A DNA stretch of 64,000 nt from an uncultured Thermoanaerobaculia bacterium (GCA_951812325.1 OX638294.1:1342859-1406858), one strand, 5' to 3'. Counted from the stretch's first letter, positions 37,233-46,850 are shown. Notes: a model not told the origin generated them from the sequence alone. A program made the numbers and translations.

Positions 37233-38054
37233 ATGACGACCAGGGTCGGCGGGACCGCCGCACGGACACCGTTCAGGGGGCGAGCGGCGCTGGTCACGGG
37301 CGGCGGCAGCGGCATCGGACTGGCGATCGGCCGCGGCCTCGCCCGGGGCGGGTGTCGCATCGCCCTCGGCGGCCGCCGCCGGGAGGTGGTTGAAGCCGCG
37401 GCTGCCGACCTGCGCGCACTCGGCCTTCGCGCCGTGGCCGTCGCCGGCGACGTGTCGCGTGCTGACGGTGCGCGGCGGATGGTCGACGAAGCGGCGCGTG
37501 AACTCGGCGGACTGGACGCCCTGGTCAACTGCGCCGGCGTCTACCGCGCCGGACCGCTGGCTGCCGCGGGCGCCCCGGGTGACGGGGGTGAACCGGACCC
37601 GATCGACCTGGTCGTCGACGTCGACCTGAAGGGCGTCCTGTTCGCGACCCGCGCCGCGATCCCTCGACTCCGCGGCCGGCCCGCCGGCGCCGCGATCGTC
37701 AACGTCTCCTCCTCGGTCACCTTGGCGCCGCCAGCGAACTGTTCCGTCTACTCCGCCGCCAAGGCCGGCGTCGACGCCTTGACCCGTAGCCTCGCCCTCG
37801 AGCTGGCCGGCGACCGGATCCGCGTCAATGCCGTTCTTCCCGGCGTCGTCCGCACGCCGATCTTCGAGACGATCATGCCGCCCCACGAGGCCGTCGGCTT
37901 CCTCGACCACTTTGGCAGGCAGGTGCCGCTGGGCCGCATCGGCGAGCCGGACGACATCGCGCGAGCCGTTCTCTTCCTCTGCGATCCGGAGAACGACTGG
38001 ATCACCGGAGCGCTGCTTGCAGTCGACGGCGGGCTCAGTCTGGGCACACCGTAG
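37233..38054 (+). CDS. short-chain dehydrogenase/reductase
   Basis: 273-residue classical SDR. Cofactor loop TGGGSGIG, NCAGVY, the catalytic Ser in VNVSSSVTLA and Tyr/Lys in YSAAKAGVDALTRSLALELA, then VLPGVVRTPIF and a normal C-terminal ITGALLAVDGGLSLG. The ATG at 37233 is used; the ~18-residue upstream extension is low-complexity. A gga-g stretch is very close to the ATG, so translation initiation may be weak. The substrate cannot be inferred; no pathway neighbours. Confidence 0.9.
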   Translation: MTTRVGGTAARTPFRGRAALVTGGGSGIGLAIGRGLARGGCRIALGGRRREVVEAAAADLRALGLRAVAVAGDVSRADGARRMVDEAARELGGLDALVNCAGVYRAGPLAAAGAPGDGGEPDPIDLVVDVDLKGVLFATRAAIPRLRGRPAGAAIVNVSSSVTLAPPANCSVYSAAKAGVDALTRSLALELAGDRIRVNAVLPGVVRTPIFETIMPPHEAVGFLDHFGRQVPLGRIGEPDDIARAVLFLCDPENDWITGALLAVDGGLSLGTP

Positions 38055-38319
38055 CGGCCTGAGGGCGTGAAGCAGCAGGTTGACCGATCGTGTGTCGACG
38101 GCGGGCTCCTGCCCGCACGGTTCTTGACGCCCGGGCATGCAAGGGCTCCCGCCGCCGCTCGGCGTGGAGCATTGGACTTCGGGATGGTCCTGCACCAGCC
38201 GTCCCCAGTTGTTGCAACAAGTTGCGCGGGTCCGGAACGCCCGTTATAGTTTCAGGATTCAGCTGCTCTACTGCCCGCTGCCGGTACTCTCCGGCGTACC
38301 GGGCTCCTGACCGTGACAT
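38035..38319 (-). pseudogene. possible decayed IS3-type orfA fragment
   Basis: An ATG with a good Shine-Dalgarno (ggaggaagaggag) opens a frame starting MSRSGARYAGEYRQRAVEQL, which recalls the first residues of IS3-family OrfA transposases. After about 25 residues the similarity ends. The 94-codon frame overlaps the SDR gene end by 20 bases and has no helix-turn-helix. It may be a remnant or chance. Confidence 0.25.
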
Positions 38320-38460
38320 CGTGAGCTCCTCTTCCTCCTCCAGGAATGACGTGCCCACGGAACTGGATCAAGCTCAACGGATGCCAAACTCCCACCCGCT
38401 TGCACCCGATGTGAATCCTGATTGAACCACACCCCAGCGCGCCTCCTGAGAAAAAGGCCC
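38320..38460 (+). other. leader of the LRR protein gene
   Basis: Nothing but short uninformative frames is seen here. It should contain the promoter of the LRR gene. A TTG at 38422 could extend that gene by 13 codons, but the ATG at 38461 is preferred. Confidence 0.4.
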
Positions 38461-41073
38461 ATGCAGAGAACTACCTTCTCCAACTCGTCTCGCACCTCGG
38501 CCTCGCTCGGACTCGATCAGGCCTCTGCCCATCCACCTTCCCCGAACGTCGGTTCCCGGCAGTCGGCCCACGTGCCGCGTCCGGTGCTCACGGTCCTCGG
38601 CCTGGCGCTGGCGCTCGGCCTGTTCGGCGGCGCGTCTTACGCCCAGACGGTATGCACGACGAGCACCGCAGCCGTCGTACACGCCGTGGGCAGCCGTGAT
38701 CTGAGCGACGAAGCGAAGAGATTGCTGGTTGCCGACTGCACCGCCCTGAAGGCCTTCCAGGCCGAGCTGACTCTCAAGAGCGGATCAGGCCTTTTCGATA
38801 GCTTGCAATGGAGGCTCAGTCAGGGCATGCATACGTGGCGAGCGATCAAGCTGCACCCCAGCACGCGCCGCGTCACCCACCTCACGCTCGGCCATTCCTT
38901 CAACGCGACGGGAGAGCTCCCCGACCTGGGCGCCCTTGACGGACTCACCCATCTCCGGATCACCCACAACGAGCTGTCCGGGTCCATCCCGTCGTTGAGC
39001 AAGCTGACCAGCCTGCAGCATCTCCGTCTCAACGACAACGAGCTGTCCGGGTCCATCCCGTCGTTGAGCGGCCTCACCAAGCTGAAAACTCTGGATCTCA
39101 GCAGGAACGAACTGACCGGGAGAATCCCGTCGTTGACCGGCCTCGCCGAGCTGGAAACGCTCGCTCTCAGCAGGAACAAGTTGACCGGGAGCATCCCGGC
39201 GTTGAACGGCATCACCACCCTGAGGTGGGTCGATCTCAACGACAACAACCTGACCGGGGGAATCCCCACCCTGTCCGCCCTCGTGAAGCTGGAGCGTTTC
39301 AATGTGGGCAACAACTTCAGATTCACCAGAGGCGTGGCAAACAACCTGACCGGGGAAATCCCCGCCCTGTCCACCCTCGTGGCACTGAAGCATCTCCGCC
39401 TCAACGACAACAAGTTGACAGGGGAAATCCCGACCCTGCCAAGCGGCAACAACCTGCAAGAGATCTCGGCCCATTTCAACAGCTTGACCGGGGGCATCCC
39501 CAGCATCGCCAGCACCGGCATGAGGGTGCTCAACCTCCGCGGCAACGACATGACCGGGAACATCAACAACGCGACCGCCGCCACCGGCATCAGGCGCCTC
39601 CTCCTCGGGTCGAACGGCTTTAGCGGCGCCATTCCCGCCACCCTCGACAGCCTGACCAACCTGGAGCATCTGTCCCTGTGCGGGAACAGTCTCACGGGGG
39701 GCCTGCCAAGCGCCACGAGCGGGCGGCTGACCCCCGGCGATGGCGGAACTGCGCCGATGACGATGTACCGTTGTCTCGACGTCGCCGACGCCGAGGTGAA
39801 CGAGGGGGAGGCTGTGAACTTCGTCCGGACCTACTCGAGGTTTCCCCTGACCTCGGGGGTTTCCCAGATCAGCGTGCAGTTGAGGACCCAGAACGGCACG
39901 GCGACAACTGCGGACTACCAGCCCCTAAGCAACTCATTGCTGGCATCGATCGTGTCCGCCGCCGACGGCTCTGCCAAAGCAGAGTGGACGCTCCCGGCAG
40001 TGTCCACGAAGACCGACTGCGTCGTCGAAGGCCCGGAGACCTTCACGATGGATATCGTGAGCTACTCCCTCGACGACATACTCTGGAGCTACGGCGGCAC
40101 GGCAACGATCAACAACGTGGCCCCGGCAGCCAGCTGTCCCCCTCCCCCCGACCCCGAGCCGGAGCCGGAGCCGGACCCCGACCCCGACCCCGAGGAGCCG
40201 CCCGATCCCGACCGGTTCGTCGCGCCGTACTGGCGGGGCACCGGCGGCATCGTCGTCAAGCCGGTCAACGGCCTTTCCGTGAAGTTCGAGATGTCCTGCC
40301 GCGGCGCCCGCACGAGGGAGACGCTGTATGCCAACGATGACGGCCTGATTGTCCAGCTGGTGCGCCGGGGCGCGTGCACCGACGATGACGGGAATCCCGT
40401 CCGCAGCGAGGTGTCGGTCAGGGACATCGAGCCCGGCGGCTGGTACTGGATCGACGGCCCGCGGAATGCCGCCGTCGCGCCGCTGATCTCCGAAGTCGAC
40501 CTGGGCGGCGCCGTGGCGACGGTTCCCGCCGGCGTGGAGGCGGAGGTGACGGACAACGGCACGTTCTTCACACACGATGTGGAAAACCTGATCGGCATCG
40601 TGCCGCACCTGCCGAGGCCCGATGACGCCGCGTGCAGCGAATACGTCAAACCGTACTGGCGGGGCGCCGGCGGCATCGTCGTCAAGCCGACCGACGGCGA
40701 GTCCGTCGAGTTGCAGACCACCTGCAGCGGCGTGACCACGACGCAGACGCTGCAGGCGAACGATGACGGCTTGGTCGTCCAGCTGCTGCGCGAGGACAGC
40801 AACTCCTGCACCGACGCCGCAGGGGATCCGATCGCCAGCGAGGTGTCCGTCGAGGGCGCCAGGCCGGGCGGCTGGTACTGGATCGACGGCCCCCGGAACG
40901 CTGGCGTTGCGCCGCTGGTCTGCCCGGGCCTGTTGCTCGGCCCCGCGGCGACTGTCCCGGTCGGCGTGGACGCGGACCAGGCGGACGACGGCACGCTGTT
41001 CGAGCACCACGTCGCACGGCTGATCGGCATCGTGCCCCACCTGCGCGGGCAGGCCGAGGAATCCGGGGAATAG
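38461..41073 (+). CDS. secreted leucine-rich repeat protein with tandem C-terminal modules
   Basis: 870 residues. An internal hydrophobic export signal (VLTVLGLALALGLFGGASYAQ) lies at about residues 42-62. About 13 plant-type LRRs follow (LSGSIPSLSGLTKLKTLDLS pattern), then a Calx-beta-like segment (VADAEVNEGEAVNFVRTYS), an acidic Pro linker (PDPEPEPEPDPDPDPEEPPD) and two ~115-residue repeats, each starting PYWRG-GGIVVKP, containing GGWYWIDGPRNA and ending LIGIVPHL. It is presumably cell-surface or secreted and may bind protein or glycan partners. No sorting signal such as PEP-CTERM or T9SS is obvious. Function unknown. Confidence 0.85.
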   Translation: MQRTTFSNSSRTSASLGLDQASAHPPSPNVGSRQSAHVPRPVLTVLGLALALGLFGGASYAQTVCTTSTAAVVHAVGSRDLSDEAKRLLVADCTALKAFQAELTLKSGSGLFDSLQWRLSQGMHTWRAIKLHPSTRRVTHLTLGHSFNATGELPDLGALDGLTHLRITHNELSGSIPSLSKLTSLQHLRLNDNELSGSIPSLSGLTKLKTLDLSRNELTGRIPSLTGLAELETLALSRNKLTGSIPALNGITTLRWVDLNDNNLTGGIPTLSALVKLERFNVGNNFRFTRGVANNLTGEIPALSTLVALKHLRLNDNKLTGEIPTLPSGNNLQEISAHFNSLTGGIPSIASTGMRVLNLRGNDMTGNINNATAATGIRRLLLGSNGFSGAIPATLDSLTNLEHLSLCGNSLTGGLPSATSGRLTPGDGGTAPMTMYRCLDVADAEVNEGEAVNFVRTYSRFPLTSGVSQISVQLRTQNGTATTADYQPLSNSLLASIVSAADGSAKAEWTLPAVSTKTDCVVEGPETFTMDIVSYSLDDILWSYGGTATINNVAPAASCPPPPDPEPEPEPDPDPDPEEPPDPDRFVAPYWRGTGGIVVKPVNGLSVKFEMSCRGARTRETLYANDDGLIVQLVRRGACTDDDGNPVRSEVSVRDIEPGGWYWIDGPRNAAVAPLISEVDLGGAVATVPAGVEAEVTDNGTFFTHDVENLIGIVPHLPRPDDAACSEYVKPYWRGAGGIVVKPTDGESVELQTTCSGVTTTQTLQANDDGLVVQLLREDSNSCTDAAGDPIASEVSVEGARPGGWYWIDGPRNAGVAPLVCPGLLLGPAATVPVGVDADQADDGTLFEHHVARLIGIVPHLRGQAEESGE

Positions 41074-41206
41074 CCGGTCAAGCAGCCCCGGACTCCCCGG
41101 GGTGAGCCACCCGCATGCGGCGGCGGTCCAGCAACGGATCGTCGCCGCTCCGCGGGCCCGTTCCCTGCGTGACAGCAGAGCGACGGCGCTGCGAAACCTC
41201 CTGGCC

Positions 41207-42301
41207 TCAGCCCGGCGCTCGCCGCACGCAGAGTTGCCGCAGGGCATGGTCGGCCAGAACCAAAGCCACCATCGCCTCGCCCATCGGTACGAACCGCGGC
41301 AACAGGCAGGGGTCGTGCCGGCCCCTGGTGGCGATCGTCGTCGGCTCGCCGGTTCGGGTCACCGTGTCCTGCGGTTGCGGCAGGCTGCTGGTCGGCTTGA
41401 CCGCGCAGCGCAGGACGATCGGCTGGCCGGAGGAGATGCCGCCGAGCATGCCGCCGTGGCGGTTGCTCCGGGTGGAAACGCTGCCCTCCCGCATTTCGAA
41501 CGGATCATTGTTCTCGCTGCCGCGGGCGCGGGCGACGCGGAAGCCGGCGCCGTACTCGACGCCGAGGACCGCCGGCAGGCTGAACAGCGCCTTCCCCAGG
41601 TCCGCCTTCAGCTTGTCGAACACCGGCTCGCCCCATCCCGGCGGCACGCCGGTCGCGACGAGTTCCGAGATGCCGCCGACCGAGTCGCGCTGCGAACGCA
41701 TCCGTTCGATCAGCTCCGCCATCCGCGCCGCGGCCTCCTGGTCCGGGCAGCGCACGGGGTTCGCCTCGACCTGATCCAGGGTGACGGCGGCCGGATCGTC
41801 GATCCGTCCCTCGATGTCCCCGATGCTCTTCACGTAGCCGACGATTCCCACCCCCCAGCGCTCCCGCAGGAGCTTCTTCGCCACCGCCGCCGCCGCCACC
41901 CGCACCGAGGTCTCGCGGGCGCTGGACCGGCCGCCGCCCCGGTAGTCGCGGAAACCGTACTTCGCATCGAACGTGTAGTCGGCGTGGCCCGGACGGTACT
42001 TGTCCCTGATCTCGCTGTAGTCCCTCGGCCGCTGGTCCCGGTTCTCGATCAGGAACGCGATCGGCGTGCCGGTCGTCCTGCCCTCGAAGACGCCGGACAG
42101 GATGCGGCACTCGTCCGGTTCGTTCCGCTGCGTCGTGAGCCTCGACTGACCAGGCCGGCGACGGTCGAGGTCCGGCTGCAGATCGGCCTCCGACAGCTCG
42201 AGACCGGGCGGTATGCCGTCGAGGATGCCGACGTAGCCCGGCCCGTGGCTCTCGCCGGCCGTGGTGAGCCGCAGCGCGCTTCCGAAGGTGTTCCCGGCCA
42301 T
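41207..42301 (-). CDS. aroC: chorismate synthase
   Basis: 364 residues. Signatures: start NTFGSALRLTTAGESHGPG, LDRRRPGQSRLTTQRNEPD, the FMN/substrate region KYRPGHADYTFDAKYG, GGGRSSARETSVRVAAAAVAKK (split: GGGRSSARETSVRV), RSNRHGGMLGGISSGQPI and TIATRGRHDPCLLPR. It catalyses the last step of the shikimate pathway (EPSP to chorismate) using reduced FMN. No other aro genes adjoin it. Length and all motifs are normal. Confidence 0.97.
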   Translation of the reverse strand: MAGNTFGSALRLTTAGESHGPGYVGILDGIPPGLELSEADLQPDLDRRRPGQSRLTTQRNEPDECRILSGVFEGRTTGTPIAFLIENRDQRPRDYSEIRDKYRPGHADYTFDAKYGFRDYRGGGRSSARETSVRVAAAAVAKKLLRERWGVGIVGYVKSIGDIEGRIDDPAAVTLDQVEANPVRCPDQEAAARMAELIERMRSQRDSVGGISELVATGVPPGWGEPVFDKLKADLGKALFSLPAVLGVEYGAGFRVARARGSENNDPFEMREGSVSTRSNRHGGMLGGISSGQPIVLRCAVKPTSSLPQPQDTVTRTGEPTTIATRGRHDPCLLPRFVPMGEAMVALVLADHALRQLCVRRAPG

Positions 42302-42396
42302 GACACGGGCACTCTGCCACAGCCGCGATGCAAAGCGGCGACCGCCTTACCTGCCGGGGACGACCTCGCCCGCTTCGATCTCCAGGCCGAGGCCGG

Positions 42397-42534
42397 GAAC
42401 GGCCAATCCAGCTTCTCTTCGTGATGCAGGATGCCCGCCCGCGCCATCGCGTAGTACTCGCGCACGTTGAACATTCGCCTCGCCGGCCCCTCGCCAGCCA
42501 GACGTCTTTCCTGCTCGCGTGCCGCGACCGTCAT
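42397..42534 (-). pseudogene. N-terminal remnant of a Uma2/DUF820-like protein
   Basis: The frame from ATG 42534 reads MTVAAREQERRLAGEGPARR then MFNVREYYAMARAGILHHEE, which matches the beginning of Uma2-family putative endonucleases (a (R)-F-V-EY-RM-EAGIL pattern). After KL the frame leaves the family pattern, and the expected ELIEGE and later PD-(D/E)XK motifs are absent. The rest seems deleted up to the aroC start. Confidence 0.4.
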
Positions 42535-42587
42535 GATCCGGGATCATAGCGCCCTGAGCGGGCCGGATCGGGCGTACACTCGTACGG

Positions 42588-43514
42588 ATGGAGCCTCACG
42601 CGCAGACAGCGGACAGCGGACCTCAAGCCGCGCCGTTCGCGTCGCCGTCCATCGACGCGGTCGGCGTCGAGGAGCGGGTGGCTCGCCTCTGCTCGCGCAG
42701 CATCAAGAAGGAAGCGAAGCTCCAGGCACTGCACCTCGCGCTGTCGATGATCGACCTGACGACGCTCGAGGGCGCCGACTCGGAGGGCAAGGTGAGGCAG
42801 CTCTGCGCCAAGGCGCTCCAGCTTCACGCGGCGCTGCCCGACCTGCCGCACGTCGCCGCGGTCTGCGTCTATCCGGCGCTCGTCGGTGTCGCGAAGCGGG
42901 CGCTTGAGGGCAGCGGCATCCACGTCGCTTCGGTCGCCACGAGCTTCCCGGCCGGGCAGGCGCCGCTGGAGATCAAGCTGCTGGAGGTGAAGAGAGCCGT
43001 CGAGGCCGGCGCGGACGAGGTCGACATGGTCATCTCCCGCGGCCGCTTCCTGGCCGGCGACCTGGCCTACACGGCGGACGAGATCGCCTCGGTCAAGGAG
43101 GCCTGCGGCGACGCTCACCTCAAGGTGATCCTCGAGACCGGCGAACTGGGCGCCCTCGACGCGATTCGCCGCGCTTCGGACCTCGCGATGCGCTCGGGCG
43201 CCGACTTCATCAAGACCTCGACCGGCAAGATCAAGCCGGCCGCGACGATGCCGGTGGTCCTTGTCATGCTGGAGGCGATCCGCGACCACTACCTCAGGAC
43301 AGGACAGCGCATCGGCATGAAACCGGCCGGTGGGATTTCCACCGCCAAGGACGCGATCCGCCACCTGGTCATGGTGCGCGAGACGCTCGGCCAGGACTGG
43401 CTCGATCCGGACCTCTACCGGTTCGGCGCGAGTTCGCTGGCCAACGACGTCCTGCGGCAGATCGTCAAGCAGCGAAGCGGCATCTACCAGTCGTTCGACG
43501 ACTTCTCCATGTGA
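42588..43514 (+). CDS. deoC: deoxyribose-phosphate aldolase
   Basis: 308 residues. The Schiff-base lysine is Lys209 in DFIKTSTGK; the second active-site lysine is Lys245 in GMKPAGGI. The conserved Asp is in ADEVDMVISRG. It cleaves 2-deoxyribose-5-phosphate to glyceraldehyde-3-phosphate and acetaldehyde. Two aldehyde dehydrogenase-family genes follow on the same strand (21 bp and then 85 bp gaps), which suggests removal of the acetaldehyde product. Confidence 0.96.
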   Translation: MEPHAQTADSGPQAAPFASPSIDAVGVEERVARLCSRSIKKEAKLQALHLALSMIDLTTLEGADSEGKVRQLCAKALQLHAALPDLPHVAAVCVYPALVGVAKRALEGSGIHVASVATSFPAGQAPLEIKLLEVKRAVEAGADEVDMVISRGRFLAGDLAYTADEIASVKEACGDAHLKVILETGELGALDAIRRASDLAMRSGADFIKTSTGKIKPAATMPVVLVMLEAIRDHYLRTGQRIGMKPAGGISTAKDAIRHLVMVRETLGQDWLDPDLYRFGASSLANDVLRQIVKQRSGIYQSFDDFSM

Positions 43515-43535
43515 AGGGAGGTTGACATCCAGCTC

Positions 43536-45041
43536 ATGACAAGCTCCACTTCATCCGTCGGGACGGCGGCTCCGAAGCTCCGCCTCGGCGGCGACGACGG
43601 CTGGGGCTACGCTCCGGCGCCCGAATCGACGGACCACGTCGAGTTGCGGGACCGCTACGGCCTGTTCATCGACGGCGAGTTCACCGACGCGGCCGACGGC
43701 CGGACCTTCGAAACGGCGAACCCGGCCACCGAAGAGAAGATCGCCGACGTCGCCCTGGCCTCCGACACCGACGTCGACCGGGCCGTGGCGGCGGCGCGCC
43801 GCGCGTACGACGAGGTCTGGTCGAAGCTGGCGCCCCAGGAGCGCGGCAAGTACGTCTACCGGATCGCCCGCGTGCTCCAGGAACGGAGCCGGGAACTCGC
43901 GATCACCGAGTCGCTCGACGGCGGCAAGCCGATCCGCGAGTCGCGCGACGTCGACATTCCGCTGGCGGCGGCGCACTTCTTCTACTACGCCGGCTGGGCC
44001 GACAAGCTGAACTACGCCTTTCCCGGCCGGGGCGCCAGAGCCCTCGGGGTCGCGGGCCAGGTCATCCCCTGGAACTTCCCGCTGCTCATGGCCGCCTGGA
44101 AGATCGCTCCGGCCATCGCCGCCGGCAACACGGTCGTGCTCAAGCCGGCCGAGACGACACCGCTCACCGCACTCAAGCTGGCCGAGATCATCCGCGACGC
44201 GGGCGTGCCGCCCGGCGTGGTCAACATCGTGACCGGCGCCGGTGAGACGGGCGCCTCCGTGGTCCAGCACGACGGCGTCGACAAGGTCGCCTTCACCGGT
44301 TCCACCGAAGTCGGCAAGCTGATCCGGCGCGCGCTCGCCGGCAGCGGCAAGCACTACACGCTGGAACTCGGCGGCAAGGCGGCGAACCTGGTGTTCGAGG
44401 ACGCCGCCGTGGACCAGGCGGTCGAAGGCATCATCAACGGCATCTTCTTCAACCAGGGCCACGTCTGCTGCGCCGGCTCGCGCCTGCTGGTGCAGGAGTC
44501 CGTCGCCGACGAGGTGATCTCGAAACTGAAGGACCGGATGGAGACCCTGATCGTCGGCGATCCGCTCGACAAGAACACGGACATCGGCGCGATCAACTCC
44601 CGCGCCCAGCTCGACAGGATCGAGGAGTACCTCGAGATCGGCGCTGCCGAGGGCGCCGAACCGTTCCAGACCCCGTGCCCGCTGCCCGAGCGCGGCTACT
44701 GGTGCCGTCCGACCCTGTTCCTGCGCGCGTCCCAGTCCCACCGGGTGGTCCAGGAGGAAATCTTCGGCCCCGTGCTCGCGGTCCAGACCTTCCGCACGGT
44801 GGATGAGGGCATCGCGATGGCGAACAACACGCCTTACGGACTTTCCGGCGGCGTCTGGAGCGACAAGGGGGCCAAGGCGTTCCGGGTCACGAGCCGGATC
44901 CGGGCCGGGGTTCTGTGGGCCAACACCTACAACAAGTTCGATCCGACGGCCCCGTTCGGCGGCTACAAGGAGAGCGGCATCGGCCGTGAGGGCGGCCTCA
45001 GCGGACTCCACGCCTACCTGCAACCGGAGGAGGCGGCATGA
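43536..45041 (+). CDS. aldehyde dehydrogenase
   Basis: 501-residue NAD(P)-dependent aldehyde dehydrogenase. The cofactor/fold motifs are VIPWNFPLLMAAWKIAPAIA and FTGSTEVGKLI; the catalytic Glu is in LELGGKAANLVFED and the nucleophile Cys in FFNQGHVCCAGSRLLV; the C-terminal PFGGYKESGIGREGG is normal. A ggaggttgac Shine-Dalgarno region precedes the ATG. Directly downstream of deoC, it probably oxidises the acetaldehyde released, or a related aldehyde. Confidence 0.95.
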   Translation: MTSSTSSVGTAAPKLRLGGDDGWGYAPAPESTDHVELRDRYGLFIDGEFTDAADGRTFETANPATEEKIADVALASDTDVDRAVAAARRAYDEVWSKLAPQERGKYVYRIARVLQERSRELAITESLDGGKPIRESRDVDIPLAAAHFFYYAGWADKLNYAFPGRGARALGVAGQVIPWNFPLLMAAWKIAPAIAAGNTVVLKPAETTPLTALKLAEIIRDAGVPPGVVNIVTGAGETGASVVQHDGVDKVAFTGSTEVGKLIRRALAGSGKHYTLELGGKAANLVFEDAAVDQAVEGIINGIFFNQGHVCCAGSRLLVQESVADEVISKLKDRMETLIVGDPLDKNTDIGAINSRAQLDRIEEYLEIGAAEGAEPFQTPCPLPERGYWCRPTLFLRASQSHRVVQEEIFGPVLAVQTFRTVDEGIAMANNTPYGLSGGVWSDKGAKAFRVTSRIRAGVLWANTYNKFDPTAPFGGYKESGIGREGGLSGLHAYLQPEEAA

Positions 45042-45126
45042 GACCGCACTCCACGGGGTTGGTTCCGCCCGACGGACTGCAATCGCGCGCCGCGCGCCGC
45101 GCGAGGCGGCACCGGGAGGCACGGCC

Positions 45127-46005
45127 TTGAGCGAATCGAGAGCTGTTGCCGCGGCCAACCGGCTGCCCGTGCTCAAGACCCACAAGGTCTACGTCGGCGG
45201 CAAGTTCCCGCGCTCCGAGTCCGGCCGCTTCGACCGGGCGCTGGCGCCCGACGGCACGCCGATCGCGAACGTCTGCCGCTGCTCGCGCAAGGACGTGCGG
45301 GACGCGGTGACCGCCGCCCGTGCCGCCCAGGCCGGCTGGGCCGCCCGCACCGCGTACAACCGCGGCCAGATCCTCTACCGGATCGCCGAGATGCTGGAAG
45401 GCCGAAGCGCGCAGTTCGAGGCCCTGCTCGCGGCCGGCGGCGCGACCCCGGAGGCGGCCGCGGCCCAGGTCCGGGCCGCCACGGACCGGCTCGTCCACTA
45501 CGCCGGCTGGACCGACAAGTACGGCCAGGTGTTCTCAACCGTCAACCCGGTCGCCAGTTCCCACTTCAACTTCTCGATCCTCGAGCCGACGGGCGTCGTC
45601 GGCGTGCTGGCGCCCGAGTCGCCCCTGCTCGGCCTGGTGTCGGCCACCGCGCCCGCGATCGCCGGCGGCAACACGACGGTCGTTCTGGTCACCGGCAGCC
45701 AGCCGCTGCCGGCGGTGACCTTCGGCGAGGTCCTGAACTCCTCCGACGTCCCCGGCGGCGTCGTCAACATCTTGACCGGTCGGCGCGAGGAGATGCTCGC
45801 CCCGCTCGCCGCTCACCGGGACGTCGATGCTCTGGTCCTCTGCACCGCCGACCCGGACGTCGCCAGGTCCGCCGAGATCGAGGCCGTCCACAACCTGAAA
45901 CGGGTCGCGGTTCGGCCTCACGAGGACTGGGCGAACGTTCAGAGCCCCTACGAAATCACCGACCTGCAGGAAGTGAAGACGACATGGCACCCGATCGGGA
46001 GTTAG
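45127..46005 (+). CDS. short aldehyde-dehydrogenase-like protein lacking catalytic Cys
   Basis: 292 residues covering only the N-terminal NAD-binding half of the ALDH fold (VYVGGKFPRSESGRF, GRSAQFEALLAAGG, GVVGVLAPESPLLGLVSATA and GGVVNILTGRREEM). The catalytic Glu/Cys region and C-terminal domain are missing. The TTG start at 45127 has gggagg 7-12 bases upstream. Such short ALDH paralogues next to deoC and a full ALDH are a recurring arrangement, so this may be a subunit or scaffold rather than a pseudogene. Its end overlaps the DUF1232 gene. Confidence 0.8.
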   Translation: MSESRAVAAANRLPVLKTHKVYVGGKFPRSESGRFDRALAPDGTPIANVCRCSRKDVRDAVTAARAAQAGWAARTAYNRGQILYRIAEMLEGRSAQFEALLAAGGATPEAAAAQVRAATDRLVHYAGWTDKYGQVFSTVNPVASSHFNFSILEPTGVVGVLAPESPLLGLVSATAPAIAGGNTTVVLVTGSQPLPAVTFGEVLNSSDVPGGVVNILTGRREEMLAPLAAHRDVDALVLCTADPDVARSAEIEAVHNLKRVAVRPHEDWANVQSPYEITDLQEVKTTWHPIGS

Positions 46006-46523
46006 ATGAAGGCGCGGCTTCGCGCACTCAGAACGAGAACGGCGCCAGCGAGGCGCCAGCCGGCACGCCGGCCGAGACAAGCCGGCAGGCCGGGGAGATG
46101 GAACTCCCGCTTCACGCCCGCAACCGCGCCGCCGAACTCGTCAAGTCGCCCGAAAAGCTCCGGGAAATGGTCGAGGAAGCAAGAGAAAAAGCGAACGCCA
46201 CTGGCGCTTCATCCCGCCCCCTCGCCGGAGTCATCGAAGACCTCAAGACGATGTTCGAGCTGCTTCGAGCCGTCGCCAAGGGCTCCTATCGCGTCAGGAA
46301 GGAAACCCTGATTCTCATCGCCGGCGCCGTCCTCTACTTCGTGATTCCCATCGACGTCATCCCGGACTTCATCCCGGTGGCGGGCTTCCTCGACGACGCT
46401 GCCGTCATCGCCTGGGTGGTCAAGACCTGCAAGACCGAGATCGATCTCTTCAGGGCTCTGACGACCAACGGCAGCGGCGCCGCGCCGGCCTCCACCGACC
46501 CGGTCGAGCCGAGCGCCGTCTGA
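45984..46523 (+). CDS. DUF1232 (YkvA-type) membrane protein
   Basis: 179 residues. A polar N-terminal half rich in Ala/Glu is followed by the DUF1232 core: YRVRKETLILIAGAVLYFVI, PIDVIPDFIPVAGFLDDAAV, IAWVVKTCKTEIDLF. The PIDxIPDxIPxxGxxDD motif is diagnostic. It is anchored by one or two short membrane helices. Function unknown in general. The ATG overlaps the preceding ALDH-like gene by 22 bases, implying the same transcript. Confidence 0.88.
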   Translation: MAPDRELDEGAASRTQNENGASEAPAGTPAETSRQAGEMELPLHARNRAAELVKSPEKLREMVEEAREKANATGASSRPLAGVIEDLKTMFELLRAVAKGSYRVRKETLILIAGAVLYFVIPIDVIPDFIPVAGFLDDAAVIAWVVKTCKTEIDLFRALTTNGSGAAPASTDPVEPSAV

Positions 46524-46619
46524 CCCCAGGCGCGGTCCTGGCGGAACTGCCCGAACTGCCTTGAAGCTGATGGTGGCGATTCCAGGAACTCTTGCGCCGG
46601 CTCTTCCGGTGACAGGCCA

Positions 46620-46850
46620 TTGACTCCCGCCAACGGCGCCGTCGTACCAACCGCAGAAGCCCCACGAGGCCGTTCCCCGGAAAGAACGCAGGGGGATCGA
46701 CTGGTCGACGCACAGGCGAGGCGGCAGGTGCGGACCTTCTTCGACGAACTGAAGAACGGCACTCGGAACTACCGGACAGTCGCCAGCCTGAGCGGCCAGA
46801 TCACCCAGGAGTATCGGGGCCGCTGCGTCCTGGAACTCCTTCGGGTGCTG
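46620..46850 (+). pseudogene. remnant of a sacsin/Hsp90-like ATPase N-terminus
   Basis: In the frame upstream of the hydrolase gene, RLVDAQARRQVRTFFDELKN followed by GTRNYRTVASLSGQITQEYR and GRCVLELL matches the beginning of large GHKL ATPases, where the next residues should be QNAHDA, the ATP-binding helix. Here the sequence diverges right after VLELL. Only the first ~70 residues of the gene are left. These ATPases are frequent in bacterial defence loci. Confidence 0.4.
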
